Below are positions 15,032 to 24,218 of a stretch of DNA of 64,000 nt, piece after piece. Both the position numbers and the translations under genes were made by a program. Location: assembly GCA_938015525.1 (NCBI GenBank), contig CALLPC010000007.1, positions 78,351 to 142,350 on the forward strand. The letters are read 5' to 3'. The notes beneath the pieces were generated by a model. It saw only the letters and a list, made by a program, of their open reading frames with translations. It did no database searches and was not told the DNA's origin. Position 1 is the first letter of the stretch. Each line of letters starts with the position of its first letter. This stretch comes from an uncultured Dehalococcoidia bacterium. Its GTDB lineage: Bacteria > Chloroflexota > Dehalococcoidia > Tepidiformales > Tepidiformaceae.

Positions 15032-17137
15032 ATGACCAGCACGAAGGGAACTCCCCTCCAGTTCGACCTCGACGACGAGGATTTGAAGCTCTTCCTCGAA
15101 GAAGCAGAGGAGCAAATCGAACTGCTCGACCAGTCGCTCGTCCAGCTCGAAGGCGAGCCCGACCCGGCGCTCGTCCAGCGAATCTTCCGGGCTGCGCATA
15201 CCCTGAAGGGCTCGAGCGCGACCATCGGCCACAAGAAGATGGCCTCCCTGACGCATGCAATGGAGACCGTGCTGGATGCGGTGCGCCAGGGCCGGCGCGC
15301 TCCGACCTCGGAGGTCGTCGATGCGCTGCTGGCCGGGCTCGATGCACTCCGCGTGCTCGCGAACGAAGTGGTCACCCGGGTGGATTCGGGCATCGTGACG
15401 GAGCGCCTCGAAGCCGACCTCATGGCAGTCCTCGATAGTGAAGGCCCGGCAGCTGCCTCGCCGGAGGCGCAGGACGTCCCGGTCTACGTCGTCCCGGCCG
15501 GCGCGCTCGAATGCTGCTGGGAGGAAGTCGAGCAGGGGCACGGCATCTTTTTCGTCGACGTCGTGGTCGCATCCGACTGTCAGCTGCCATCGATCCGCTG
15601 CTACCAGGTGCTCCAGGAGATGGAAAGCATCGGCCGGCTGGCCGCTTGCTGGCCGGAGCGGGACGTCATCGAGGCTGGCGGCGGCGAATATCGGATGGCG
15701 GGCCTCCTCGTGACGCGCCAGACCGAGGAACAAATCGCCGCCGCGCTCAAGGCTGTGAGTGATGTGGCAGCGGTGCGTTTGCGCGCGGTCCCACCCTCGG
15801 AGGCGACCGGGCCAATCGAGGGCTTCCGCGACGAGCCGCAGCAACCCGCGGCCTCCAGTTCGGAGGCGGCCGAAGCGCGAGACGAAGCCCCGCCGGAGAC
15901 GCTGCGCGGCGGCAGCGCCCGGAAGGCCTCGCAGTCCGTTCGCATCGACGTCGAGCGACTGGACGGGCTGATGAATCTCGTGGGTGAACTGGTCATCGAC
16001 CGCACCCGACTCCAGCAGGTTCGCGAGCAGCTCAGCAGTGTGCTCCGAGACGCCAGCCTGAGTGAGTTGATGGATAACTTCGAAGAGACGACCTCCCACC
16101 TCGCCAGGGTGACCGACGAGCTCCAGGAGCAGATCATGCGCAGCCGCATGCTGCCGGTGCGTTCCGTACTCTCTCGGCTGCCCCGACTGGTGCGCGACGT
16201 CGCCGTGAAGTGTGGGAAGAAGGTGGACCTCGTCACGGCCGGCGAAGAGACGGAGCTCGACCGGTCCGTCATCGAGGAGATTTCTGATCCTCTGGTCCAC
16301 ATCCTCCGCAACGCCGTCGACCACGGCATCGAATCACCGGAAGAGCGGCGGGCCGCCGGCAAGCCGGAAACCGGCACCATTTCAGTCACCGCATGGAATC
16401 AGGAGACCTACATCTACCTGGCAGTGCGCGACGATGGACGCGGGATCGATACTGCAGCACTCCGCCGAAAGGTCGTGGAGAAGGGCTTGATGACGCGCGA
16501 AGCCGCCGAAGCTGCGCCCGACGAACAGGTCGTCCAGTGGATCTTCATGCCCGGCCTCTCGACGGCGAAACAGGTCACCGACGTCTCGGGCCGCGGCGTG
16601 GGGATGGACATCGTCCGGACCAACATCGAGCGGCTGAACGGCCAAATCACCGTGAGCAGCGTGCAGGGGAAGGGCACGGAGGTCATCATCCAGCTGCCGC
16701 TCACACTGGCAACGACGAAAGCGCTCATGGTCTCGGCTAACGGGACCGTCTATGCGATCCCGCTCGTCTCGGTGACGGAGGCGCTGGCGGACCACGAGGC
16801 GGACATCCACACCGTCGGCGGGCGGAAGACGCTGCGGCTGCGCCACCGGCTGCTGCCGATGATTGACCTCGCGGCGGCGCTGGGTGATGCGCGGCCGCGG
16901 ATGCTACCGACCGACGGCTACTTCGTCGTCGCGGCACGCCACGGCGACCGACAGGCCGCGTTCATCGTCGACCGGCTGCTCGGTGAGCAGGACGTCGTCG
17001 TCAAGTCGCTGGGCGACATGCTCGGCGCACGGAAGGGGCTCACGGGTGCCACCATCCTGGGCGATGGCACCCTCGGGCTCATCGTCGACATCGCCAGCCT
17101 GGTGACCGAGCAGGCGGCGGTTTCTGTCCCCGCGTAG
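15032..17137 (+). CDS. cheA: Chemotaxis histidine kinase CheA
   Basis: A 701-residue kinase. The P1 Hpt domain has the phosphorylated His at residue 56 (RAAHTLKGSSATIGH). A P2-like region and an acidic linker lead to the P3 dimerisation helix (LMNLVGELVIDRTRL, near residue 315). The P4 ATPase has N-box HILRNAVDHGIE, G1 RDDGRGID and G2 GRGVGMDIV. The C-terminal P5 CheW-like domain ends at VDIASLV. It phosphorylates CheY and CheB in response to receptors. No receptor gene is nearby. Confidence 0.96.
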   Translation: MTSTKGTPLQFDLDDEDLKLFLEEAEEQIELLDQSLVQLEGEPDPALVQRIFRAAHTLKGSSATIGHKKMASLTHAMETVLDAVRQGRRAPTSEVVDALLAGLDALRVLANEVVTRVDSGIVTERLEADLMAVLDSEGPAAASPEAQDVPVYVVPAGALECCWEEVEQGHGIFFVDVVVASDCQLPSIRCYQVLQEMESIGRLAACWPERDVIEAGGGEYRMAGLLVTRQTEEQIAAALKAVSDVAAVRLRAVPPSEATGPIEGFRDEPQQPAASSSEAAEARDEAPPETLRGGSARKASQSVRIDVERLDGLMNLVGELVIDRTRLQQVREQLSSVLRDASLSELMDNFEETTSHLARVTDELQEQIMRSRMLPVRSVLSRLPRLVRDVAVKCGKKVDLVTAGEETELDRSVIEEISDPLVHILRNAVDHGIESPEERRAAGKPETGTISVTAWNQETYIYLAVRDDGRGIDTAALRRKVVEKGLMTREAAEAAPDEQVVQWIFMPGLSTAKQVTDVSGRGVGMDIVRTNIERLNGQITVSSVQGKGTEVIIQLPLTLATTKALMVSANGTVYAIPLVSVTEALADHEADIHTVGGRKTLRLRHRLLPMIDLAAALGDARPRMLPTDGYFVVAARHGDRQAAFIVDRLLGEQDVVVKSLGDMLGARKGLTGATILGDGTLGLIVDIASLVTEQAAVSVPA

Positions 17138-17187
17138 CCCGCGCGGGACTGGCGGCCCGAAATCGGGAGCATGAGGAAGGAGCGCAA

Positions 17188-17781
17188 ATGGCTGTCGACG
17201 ACTTGATTCCATTGCTGCAGGAGGTGGCTTCCGATGGTGCCGCCCGGGCCGGCCGGGGGCTCAGCGGGCTCATGGGCCAGGAGATTGCCATCCACGTCCC
17301 CAACATCCGGGTCGGTACGAAAAACGATGCCTGTGATGCCGTCGGCGGTGAAGAGGCAGTCGTCATCGGCTCCTACCTGTCTATCTCGGGCGACATCACC
17401 GGCCATGTCATGCTCCTGTTCCCGGAGCCGCGGGCGCTGGAGTGCGTAGACCTCATGATGGGGCAGGACCCGGGCACGACGACTGAACCGGATGAAATGG
17501 CCTGCTCAGCTATTTCGGAACTCGGGAACATCGTCGGGTCGGCCTTCGTGAATGCGCTCGCCGACCAGCTGAACCTCGTGCTTCACCCGAGCCCCCCGGA
17601 AGTCCTCCACGACATGGCGATTGCGCTCGTCGAGTCCGTCTACGCGGAGGTGCTGTCGCAGGGGAGTGACGTCGTGATGATGGACGCCGTCTTCGAGGAC
17701 CAAAAGGGACGCGCTGCCGGCCTCCTCATCGTAGCCCCGGACCCGGCGTCGCTCGGGGCGCTGCAGAGGGTGGCAGCGTGA
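17188..17781 (+). CDS. cheC: CheY-P phosphatase CheC
   Basis: A 197-residue CheC-family protein. The first active-site signature is complete (SAISELGNIVGSAFVNAL, with the expected Pro about 22 residues on). The second copy expected in the family, in the MAIALVESVYAEVL region, has lost the E-x2-N pattern, so only one site seems active. In Bacillus CheC binds CheD, and the pair links CheY-P level to receptor adaptation; cheD follows directly here with a GTGA overlap. SD AAGGAG is well placed. Confidence 0.9.
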   Translation: MAVDDLIPLLQEVASDGAARAGRGLSGLMGQEIAIHVPNIRVGTKNDACDAVGGEEAVVIGSYLSISGDITGHVMLLFPEPRALECVDLMMGQDPGTTTEPDEMACSAISELGNIVGSAFVNALADQLNLVLHPSPPEVLHDMAIALVESVYAEVLSQGSDVVMMDAVFEDQKGRAAGLLIVAPDPASLGALQRVAA

Positions 17782-18284
17782 CGACCACGACTGCCGAGGC
17801 CCGGCGAATCTCTGTGGGCATCGGCCAGCTCGCCGTCAGCCGCGATGCACGGGATGTGCTCGTGGCCTATGGACTCGGCTCGTGCGTCGGCATCGCCTGC
17901 TTCGACCCCGAGGCGAAGGTAGCGGCACTCGCCCACATCCTGCTGCCTTCGTCGGAGGGAAAGCGAGTCGACGACCGCGAGCCTGCCAGGTTCGCCGATA
18001 CGGGAATCGACCTGCTTCTGCAGCGGCTTGCCGAAGCCGGGGCAGTGAAGCGGCGGCTCATCGTGAAGGTGGCGGGCGGTGCGGCAGTCCTCGGCGCTGC
18101 CAACGCCGAGAAATTCAAGATCGGCGTCCGAAATGCCGAAGCCATAACCGAACGGTTGAAGCACCACGGGCTCCGCGTTGCCTCCGCCGACCTCGGCGGC
18201 ACCAGAGGGCGCACGATGGAGCTTCACGTAGCGACCGGCAAGACCTTCGTCCGAACGGCCGCATCACCGGCCAGCGAACTGTAG
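17778..18284 (+). CDS. cheD: Chemoreceptor glutamine deamidase CheD
   Basis: A 168-residue protein of usual length. The catalytic Cys is in YGLGSCVGIACFD and the His in LAHILLPSS; a conserved KVAGGAAVLG follows. CheD deamidates Gln residues of chemoreceptors and is regulated by CheC. The GTG start at 17778 overlaps the cheC stop, so the two are translationally coupled. Confidence 0.94.
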   Translation: MTTTTAEARRISVGIGQLAVSRDARDVLVAYGLGSCVGIACFDPEAKVAALAHILLPSSEGKRVDDREPARFADTGIDLLLQRLAEAGAVKRRLIVKVAGGAAVLGAANAEKFKIGVRNAEAITERLKHHGLRVASADLGGTRGRTMELHVATGKTFVRTAASPASEL

Positions 18285-18294
18285 GAGACACACG

Positions 18295-18651
18295 ATGGCA
18301 ACCATTCTCGTTGTCGACGATGCCGCCTTCATGCGCATGAGGATGTCCAAGATCCTCACGGAGGCCGGGTACGAAGTCATCCAGGCCGAGAACGGCCTCG
18401 AAGCGGTCGAGAAATACCGGTCGGCGAAGCCTGATGCGGTGCTGATGGATATCACCATGCCCGAGATGGACGGCCTTACCGCGCTCAAGGAGATCCGAAA
18501 AGTGGACCCGAACGCCAAAGTCGCGATGGTGACCGCGCTCGGGCAGCAGCAAATCGTCCTCGAGGCCGTGAAGAGCGGGGCGAAGGACTTTCTCGTGAAA
18601 CCTGCCGAAGCCGACCGCGTCCTCGCCGCCGTCAGCAAGCTCTGCAACTGA
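18295..18651 (+). CDS. cheY: Chemotaxis response regulator CheY
   Basis: A 118-residue stand-alone receiver domain. The acid pocket is Asp8/Asp9, the phospho-acceptor Asp52 (VLMDITMPEMDG), the switch Thr80 and the conserved Lys103 (FLVKP). Phosphorylated CheY would bind the N-terminal peptide of FliM. It sits 10 bp after cheD in the operon. Confidence 0.94.
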   Translation: MATILVVDDAAFMRMRMSKILTEAGYEVIQAENGLEAVEKYRSAKPDAVLMDITMPEMDGLTALKEIRKVDPNAKVAMVTALGQQQIVLEAVKSGAKDFLVKPAEADRVLAAVSKLCN

Positions 18652-18666
18652 GGGGGAGGCGCGACG

Positions 18667-19752
18667 ATGGCGTTGCCGGCCCAGTCCCCCGCTCGCCCTT
18701 TGCGGGTCCTGATCGTCGACGATTCCGCGTTCATGCGGCGGGCGATCGAGCGGCTGCTCACCGTCCACCCTGGCATCACCATCGTAGGCCAGGCCGCCGA
18801 TGGCATGGAGGCCGTGCAGAAGGCGCTCCAGCTCCGTCCGGACGTCATCACGATGGACGTGGAGATGCCGAGGATGGACGGCGTCTCTGCAGTGACCGAG
18901 ATCATGCAGACGGTTCCCACACCGATCGTAATGGTCTCGACCCTCACTCACGAGGGCACCACCACGGCCATCCGGGCACTCGAAGCCGGGGCCGTCGAAT
19001 GCGTCGGGAAGCCATCCGGGCTGAGCGCCGACCTTGTCAACGTGGGCGAGAAGCTGTTCGAAGCCGTCCAGCGAGCGAGCCAGGCGCGGCTCGTCCGGCG
19101 GCGGCCCGCCGCGGCGAACCCGGCCCCGTCCGTCGTGCGGCTTCCGGAACGCCCGGTCATGCCCTCCAGCCGGCAGCCGGCGAAATACGCCGTCATCATC
19201 GGCTCGTCGACGGGCGGTCCTCCGGCCCTCACCCAGGTCGTTCCCCACCTGCCGGCTGACCTGAACGCGGCCGTGGTCGTGGTCCAGCACATGCCGCCGG
19301 GCTTCACGGGCGCCCTCGCCCGGCGGCTCGATGGCCTTTCGCCGCTTCCCGTAGCCGAGGCCAGGGAGGGGGACCTCCTCGTACCGGGCCGGGTGCTCAT
19401 CGCACCTGGGGATTACCACCTGATAATCGGGAACGATCGGCGGGTTCGCCTGGACCATGGGCCCACCGTCCACGGGGTGAGGCCGAGCGTGGACGTAACC
19501 CTGTTCTCGGCCGCGGAAGCCTTCGGCGGCGCCCTGAGCGTTGCCATCCTTACGGGCATGGGGCGCGACGGGGCCGACGGCGCGGCACGCGTCGAAGCCG
19601 CCGGCGGTCAGATATTCGCGCAGGACGAGGCAACGAGCGTGGTGTACGGCATGCCGCGCGTCACGGTCGAACGAACGAAGTCGGCACGCCAGCTGCCCAT
19701 CGAGCGCATCGCCGCGGCCCTGGCGGCGAGCGTCCCCGGAAGGCGCGTATGA
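18667..19752 (+). CDS. cheB: Chemotaxis methylesterase CheB
   Basis: A 361-residue protein. The N-terminal receiver has phospho-acceptor Asp64 (TMDVEMPRMDG). The C-terminal methylesterase starts near residue 175. Its catalytic triad is visible as Ser in GSSTGGP, His in QHMPPGFTGA and Asp in GMGRDGADGA. CheB removes methyl groups from chemoreceptors (and may deamidate them) when phosphorylated by CheA. The last codons overlap the cheR start (ATGA). Confidence 0.95.
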   Translation: MALPAQSPARPLRVLIVDDSAFMRRAIERLLTVHPGITIVGQAADGMEAVQKALQLRPDVITMDVEMPRMDGVSAVTEIMQTVPTPIVMVSTLTHEGTTTAIRALEAGAVECVGKPSGLSADLVNVGEKLFEAVQRASQARLVRRRPAAANPAPSVVRLPERPVMPSSRQPAKYAVIIGSSTGGPPALTQVVPHLPADLNAAVVVVQHMPPGFTGALARRLDGLSPLPVAEAREGDLLVPGRVLIAPGDYHLIIGNDRRVRLDHGPTVHGVRPSVDVTLFSAAEAFGGALSVAILTGMGRDGADGAARVEAAGGQIFAQDEATSVVYGMPRVTVERTKSARQLPIERIAAALAASVPGRRV

Positions 19753-20549
19753 CGATGCAAGACACCGCTTCAGACCCGCAGTGGCTATCGTTCCGACGGG
19801 CGCTCGAGGCCGCCATCGGCGTGCCCCTCGGCCAGTACAAAGAGCCGCAGATGAAGCGGCGGCTCGGCAGCCTCATGACCCGTCGCGGCATCGGTTCCTG
19901 GACGGCCTTCTCCCGCGCCATCGCGAATGACCCAAAGCTGCTCGAGGAGGTGCGGGACACGCTGACCATCAATGTCAGCGAATTCTTCCGCCAGCCGGAA
20001 CGATTCCGTGAATTGGAGACGCGCTGGTTTCCTCAGCTGCTGAAAGAGCGGCGCAGCCTGAAGATTTGGAGTGCCGGCTGCTCCATCGGCTGCGAGCCGT
20101 ACACCATCGCGATGATTCTCGACCGGCTCGACCCCATGGGCCGCCACAGCATCCTCGCCACGGACGTCGATATGCCTGTCCTCTCGCGCGCGAAGGACGG
20201 CTCCGGCTACCTGGCCTCCGAAGTGCGGTCGGTGCCTCCGGAGTATCTCCGGAAATACTTCATACACGAGGACGGCACATACCGCGTCGTCGACGAGATT
20301 CGCCGCAGGGTCACGTTCCGCCGGCACGACCTCCTGAAGGACGCGTACCCCTCGGACCTGGACCTTATCGCCTGCCGCAACGTGGTCATCTACTTCACCG
20401 ACGAGGCGAAATCGCACATCTACGCCGGCTTCAGCAAAGCGCTGCGGCCGGGGGGCGTCCTCTTCGTCGGCGGGAGCGAGATGATCATGCGCTCGGGAGA
20501 GCTCGGGCTCAGGACGGCCGGCGTGAACCTGTATCAGCGAGCCGCGTAG
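19749..20549 (+). CDS. cheR: Chemoreceptor methyltransferase CheR
   Basis: A 266-residue SAM-dependent methyltransferase. The N-terminal helical domain includes VRDTLTINVSEFFR. The SAM-binding motif is IWSAGCSIGCEPYTIAM, followed by ILATDVD and the conserved CRNVVIYF. It methylates receptor glutamates, opposing CheB. It is the last gene of the che operon, and its 3' end overlaps the convergent membrane protein gene by 41 bp. Confidence 0.95.
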   Translation: MTMQDTASDPQWLSFRRALEAAIGVPLGQYKEPQMKRRLGSLMTRRGIGSWTAFSRAIANDPKLLEEVRDTLTINVSEFFRQPERFRELETRWFPQLLKERRSLKIWSAGCSIGCEPYTIAMILDRLDPMGRHSILATDVDMPVLSRAKDGSGYLASEVRSVPPEYLRKYFIHEDGTYRVVDEIRRRVTFRRHDLLKDAYPSDLDLIACRNVVIYFTDEAKSHIYAGFSKALRPGGVLFVGGSEMIMRSGELGLRTAGVNLYQRAA

Positions 20550-21495
20550 CCGCCTCGGGAATCTCCGGCGCGAAACGGCTCGCGGCGACCCAGGCCGCCG
20601 CTGCGCAGGCGACCCCCACGAGCAGGTCAGACACGTAGTGTTCGCCGAGATAGACGAGCGACACCGCCATGACGGCCGAGTAAGCGAGCAGCCACGATGC
20701 GAGCGCCGGGATGTGGCGCCGCGCCCAGAGGTACATGGCAAACGTCACCGCCATGTGGATCGAGGGCATCGCGGCAACGGAATTAGGTTCGCCTAGCGCA
20801 GCGTACAACGACGAATAGGCGCTCCCGTGGATAGAGCCGCCCACGTAGTCCATAATCCGGCGAACACCCGCGAGCGCGCCGAGTTCGCCCGCGAGCCACG
20901 GAGGGGCGGTGGGCACCACGAAGAACAGCACCAGCCCGAGCCACATCGTTCCGACCATGAGAAGCGCAAAGCGCGGAAAATGACGGCGGTCCATCAGGAA
21001 CACGCCCAGGGCGAGCGCGTGAGGTGCGATGAAAAACGACCAGTGGGTGGCGACCGCTGCATAGTCGACGAACCCGATGCCGCGGGGGTCAAAGGCCTCC
21101 CGCTGGAGCCAGAGCGTCGGGTCCGTGCCGAGGAAAAGCCAGCGGTCCAAACGAATCGGGTAGTCGATGCGGATGGGCACGCCGGTTTCGTCGGCGTAGG
21201 CCCTGAGCAGGGTGTACACGAAGATCCCGGCGACGTACACAAACCACCAGCGGCGGACCCTGTGCTGCCGGGCCTCCGGAGCCCAGAGGAGAACGGCCAC
21301 GCCAACGAGAAGGAAGCCGAGCCAGAGGTGGTCCTGCCAGGTCCGCGTGGCCACCGACAGAGTCATGGCCAGCAGGATACCGGCCTGTGCGGCGAGGAGG
21401 AGGCGTCCCCGCCCGGTGGCCGGGGGCTCTGGAAGAGGCGGGAACCGCAGACGGGCCCATCCACGGGAGCGGCCTGATTCGGCGATCACCGACAC
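20509..21495 (-). CDS. PAP2-superfamily membrane phosphatase/phosphotransferase
   Basis: A 328-residue protein with about six membrane helices. The lipid phosphatase motifs are PSIHMA near residue 248 and LGEHYVSDLLVG near the end; histidines of both match the PAP2/inositolphosphotransferase (AUR1-like) catalytic pair. The long insertion with FDPRGIGFVDY resembles the AUR1/inositol phosphorylceramide synthase-like branch, so it may transfer a phosphate head group between lipids. Start GTG 21495 is preferred over GTG 21543 because a minus-strand TACGCT ends 7 nt before it; the longer version would add 16 residues. Confidence 0.75.
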   Translation of the reverse strand: MSVIAESGRSRGWARLRFPPLPEPPATGRGRLLLAAQAGILLAMTLSVATRTWQDHLWLGFLLVGVAVLLWAPEARQHRVRRWWFVYVAGIFVYTLLRAYADETGVPIRIDYPIRLDRWLFLGTDPTLWLQREAFDPRGIGFVDYAAVATHWSFFIAPHALALGVFLMDRRHFPRFALLMVGTMWLGLVLFFVVPTAPPWLAGELGALAGVRRIMDYVGGSIHGSAYSSLYAALGEPNSVAAMPSIHMAVTFAMYLWARRHIPALASWLLAYSAVMAVSLVYLGEHYVSDLLVGVACAAAAWVAASRFAPEIPEAATRLADTGSRRPS

Positions 21496-21566
21496 GACAT
21501 CCAGCGTATCCCGGGCGTTCCCCTTGGGGAAGGCTTGTGGCACGCTGGTGGTGAAGGGACTGAGCC

Positions 21567-22580
21567 GTGATTCGTTCGCTCGCCAGCTCAGCGCCCGGGT
21601 TCGTCGTCACCGCAACCTCGGTGGCACTCCTGTGGCAGCTGATCCCGTGGACGCCCACGGTCGCATCGCTGCGCACCGCGGACCCGCTGTTCGTTGCCCT
21701 CGCCATCGCCTGTCTCGTCGCTTCGCTCATCGCGAAAACATTGCGCTGGCGGCTGCTGTTACCCGATTCGGCGCCGGTTACTACGAGGCGGCTCTACCGC
21801 ATCCTCCACATCAGCTTCCTTCTGAACAACGTGCTCCCGGCCCGCCTCGGCGATGTGGCGCGCATCGCGATGACCGCACGCCAGCCGGGCATTCGCCTGG
21901 GACACGTCATCTCGTCGATGCTGACTGAACGGGTTACGGACACGATCACGCTGCTCCTGTGCTTCCTTGCGGTCAGCCCGTTCCTGCCCATCCCCGCGCG
22001 GTATGAGGGGTGGAAGACGGTTGCGTGGGGAATAGTCGCCGCGCTCGCGGCGGCGGTCGTGCTCGGCGCGCTCTTCCGGGCACGGCTCGAGGCGGTCGCA
22101 CGGTCCGAGCGGCTCCACCGGAGGCTGCCCGCCAATCATCGCGTCCGGGCGGAAGCCGCATCCTTTGCCGACGGCCTCGGCAGACTTTTCCGCCGGGAGC
22201 GGGTCGTGCACATCTGGGGCTGGTCATGGACCGCCTGGGCGGGCGCGTTCGCCATCAACTACCTGCTCATGCGGGCCCTTGCCATCGATGCGCCGCTGGC
22301 GGTGGCCGTTCTGCTGACCTGCACCACGAACCTGGCGATGCTGCTGCCGAGCTCACCGGGCGCCATTGGCGTCTTCCACATCGCAGCAACCGCCTCGCTG
22401 CTGCCCTTCGGCGTGCCCGAGACCCGGGCACTGAGCTTCGCCATCCTCGCGCATCTCGTGAACGTCGTACCCGTGAGTCTCATCGGTGCCGCTCTGCTGC
22501 TCGCAAGTCGGGAAAGGCTCTCCCCCGCGGTCCTGCGCCGCGGGGCGAGCCCTGCGGCGCAGCCCATCCGCGACGACTGA
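21567..22580 (+). CDS. UPF0104/lysylphosphatidylglycerol-synthase TM-region family protein
   Basis: A 337-residue integral membrane protein with about eight hydrophobic helices. Family features are LLNNVLPARLGDVARI and SPGAIGVFHIAA, the latter typical of the UPF0104/AglD flippase-like group. These proteins are thought to move or bind lipid-linked intermediates. The start is GTG 21567 with AAGGGA upstream. It is divergent from the PAP2-type gene, so the pair may act together on envelope lipids. Confidence 0.82.
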   Translation: MIRSLASSAPGFVVTATSVALLWQLIPWTPTVASLRTADPLFVALAIACLVASLIAKTLRWRLLLPDSAPVTTRRLYRILHISFLLNNVLPARLGDVARIAMTARQPGIRLGHVISSMLTERVTDTITLLLCFLAVSPFLPIPARYEGWKTVAWGIVAALAAAVVLGALFRARLEAVARSERLHRRLPANHRVRAEAASFADGLGRLFRRERVVHIWGWSWTAWAGAFAINYLLMRALAIDAPLAVAVLLTCTTNLAMLLPSSPGAIGVFHIAATASLLPFGVPETRALSFAILAHLVNVVPVSLIGAALLLASRERLSPAVLRRGASPAAQPIRDD

Positions 22581-22590
22581 CGCTCTCGCC

Positions 22591-24060
22591 TCACCCCCAG
22601 AGCTCTTTCGCCTCTCGCCGGAGCTCCGCCCGGAAATCCGGGTGGGCAATGGAGATGAGCTCCTCCGCCCGCTGGCGGTGGTTCTTGTCCAGCAGCCTCG
22701 CCACCCCGTACTCAGTGATGATCGTATCAGCGAGATAGCGCGGAATCGTGACCAGCGTGCCGGCGTCGTGGCGGGCAACGACTTTCGAGATGGTGCCGTC
22801 CATCGCCGTCGAGCGCATGACGGTAACGGCGCGGCCGTTCTTGCACATCGCCGCTGCCATGTGCGCGTCCGGCTGGCCGCCGGTGCCGTTGACCATATGG
22901 CCCCCGAACCGGTCCTCGCTTGCAATCTGCCCCAGGAGATCAACGGCGATTGCGCTATTGATCGCCGTCATCTGGTGGTTCTGAGACATGAACGCAGGGT
23001 TGAGGATGACGTCGTGCTGATGAAGTTCGAAGGCCGGGTTGCCGGCAATGATTTTCAAGTCCTCCCCGTCGCAGCCTGTCCAGGCTACAGCCACGCACTT
23101 GCCCGGGAAGAGGGTCTTCTTCGACCCGTCGATGATGCCGCGGGCCCAGAGTTTCGCAAGGCCGGGCGACCCGAGCTCGGTGTGGACGCCAAGATGTTTG
23201 GCATCGTCGAAGGCACCGGCGAGGAACATCAGCTGACTCGGCTGGCCCACGCCGACCTGGATGGTATCGCCGTCGCGGATGATCTGCCGGAGGTTATCGG
23301 CGATAGCCTGCGCCGCCGGGTCGACTTCCTGGATGCCGAGGGCGGCACCGAGCAGGGAGGGCGGGAAGGTGTGAAAGGTGTGTTCGACGAGCGCGAGCTG
23401 GTCCGGCGTGGCACGCTTCATGATGTCGAGCAGGGCTTGCCGGTCCTCCTCTTTCGCCAGGGTGCGAACCCGCTCCTCCATCGCCGGGATATCGACCGGT
23501 TTTAGCACCCCATCGATGAACGTCTCGATTTCGGAAACGTGCATCCAGACGTCGCCGTACACCGGCGTGATGTTTGGGTCGACAATCGCGATAGTGTGCT
23601 TGCAGCGCTTTGCGTAACTCTTCCGCTGCCACATGTGGGGACCAAAGTGGACGTAGCCGTGCTCGTTCGGCGGGCTGCAGGGCGTAAGGAAGACATCGGG
23701 GATACGGGCCTCAGGCCGGCCGTTGTCGAATGCCTTCATCCCGAGCATGAAGGTGTTCGGGAGATAGGTGGCGATTTTCGCATCGTGTGCGGGGCGCATC
23801 GCATCGCCAATGAAGAGCTCGATCTCGCGCTCGCCCCGGAAGAGTTCCGGGTTGAACAGGTCCGGGTAGTTCGGTGCCAGGGTGCGGACAGAGACATTGC
23901 CAAGCTGCCTTGCCCGGTCGACGAACGCCTGAACGAGCGGCGCAGGGCAGAGGATGGTGACGCCGACGAGGTCGCCCTCCTGGATGACCTCCATCGCCTC
24001 GGCGAGGGACTTCTGCCGGGATTCGTACTCGTCGCGCCAGTTCTGATAGCGGATTGCCAC
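22591..24060 (-). CDS. Acetyl-CoA hydrolase/transferase family CoA-transferase
   Basis: A 489-residue protein of the class I CoA-transferase family that includes 4-hydroxybutyrate and succinate:acetate CoA-transferases. The catalytic Glu is probably in LGVHTELGSPG. GQPSQLMFLAG and the C-terminal ADTIITEYGVARL are further family marks. The start GTG 24060 is supported by AAGGAG 5 nt upstream; ATG codons further upstream fall in the divergent promoter. It would move CoA between short acids such as acetate, butyrate or hydroxybutyrate. It is divergent from two CaiB-type CoA-transferases. Confidence 0.85.
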   Translation of the reverse strand: MAIRYQNWRDEYESRQKSLAEAMEVIQEGDLVGVTILCPAPLVQAFVDRARQLGNVSVRTLAPNYPDLFNPELFRGEREIELFIGDAMRPAHDAKIATYLPNTFMLGMKAFDNGRPEARIPDVFLTPCSPPNEHGYVHFGPHMWQRKSYAKRCKHTIAIVDPNITPVYGDVWMHVSEIETFIDGVLKPVDIPAMEERVRTLAKEEDRQALLDIMKRATPDQLALVEHTFHTFPPSLLGAALGIQEVDPAAQAIADNLRQIIRDGDTIQVGVGQPSQLMFLAGAFDDAKHLGVHTELGSPGLAKLWARGIIDGSKKTLFPGKCVAVAWTGCDGEDLKIIAGNPAFELHQHDVILNPAFMSQNHQMTAINSAIAVDLLGQIASEDRFGGHMVNGTGGQPDAHMAAAMCKNGRAVTVMRSTAMDGTISKVVARHDAGTLVTIPRYLADTIITEYGVARLLDKNHRQRAEELISIAHPDFRAELRREAKELWG

Positions 24061-24144
24061 GGGCACTCCTTGAAGGGGATTCGGCCGGGTGCGGCGCCCG
24101 GCAGCCTGAGGCCGGATTCTACATTCCTGAATCGGAAGGGGCAG

Positions 24145-24173
24145 TTCACCGACCTCCTGCCCTCTGGTAGAGT
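24145..24173 (+). promoter_or_regulatory. Candidate promoter of the CaiB pair
   Basis: TTCACC at 24145-24150 and TAGAGT at 24168-24173, with a 17-bp spacer. The transcript would begin near 24180, exactly at an upstream in-frame ATG. A much better Shine-Dalgarno-led ATG follows at 24219. Confidence 0.5.
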
Positions 24174-24218
24174 TCCGCGATGCCGCCGGGCAGGCGGGAT
24201 GAGCAGGAGGTGGGACGA

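Noticed and set aside
14306..16324. A 672-codon minus-strand open frame
   Set aside because: Antisense to cheW and cheA, with no recognisable domain and His/Arg-rich random composition.
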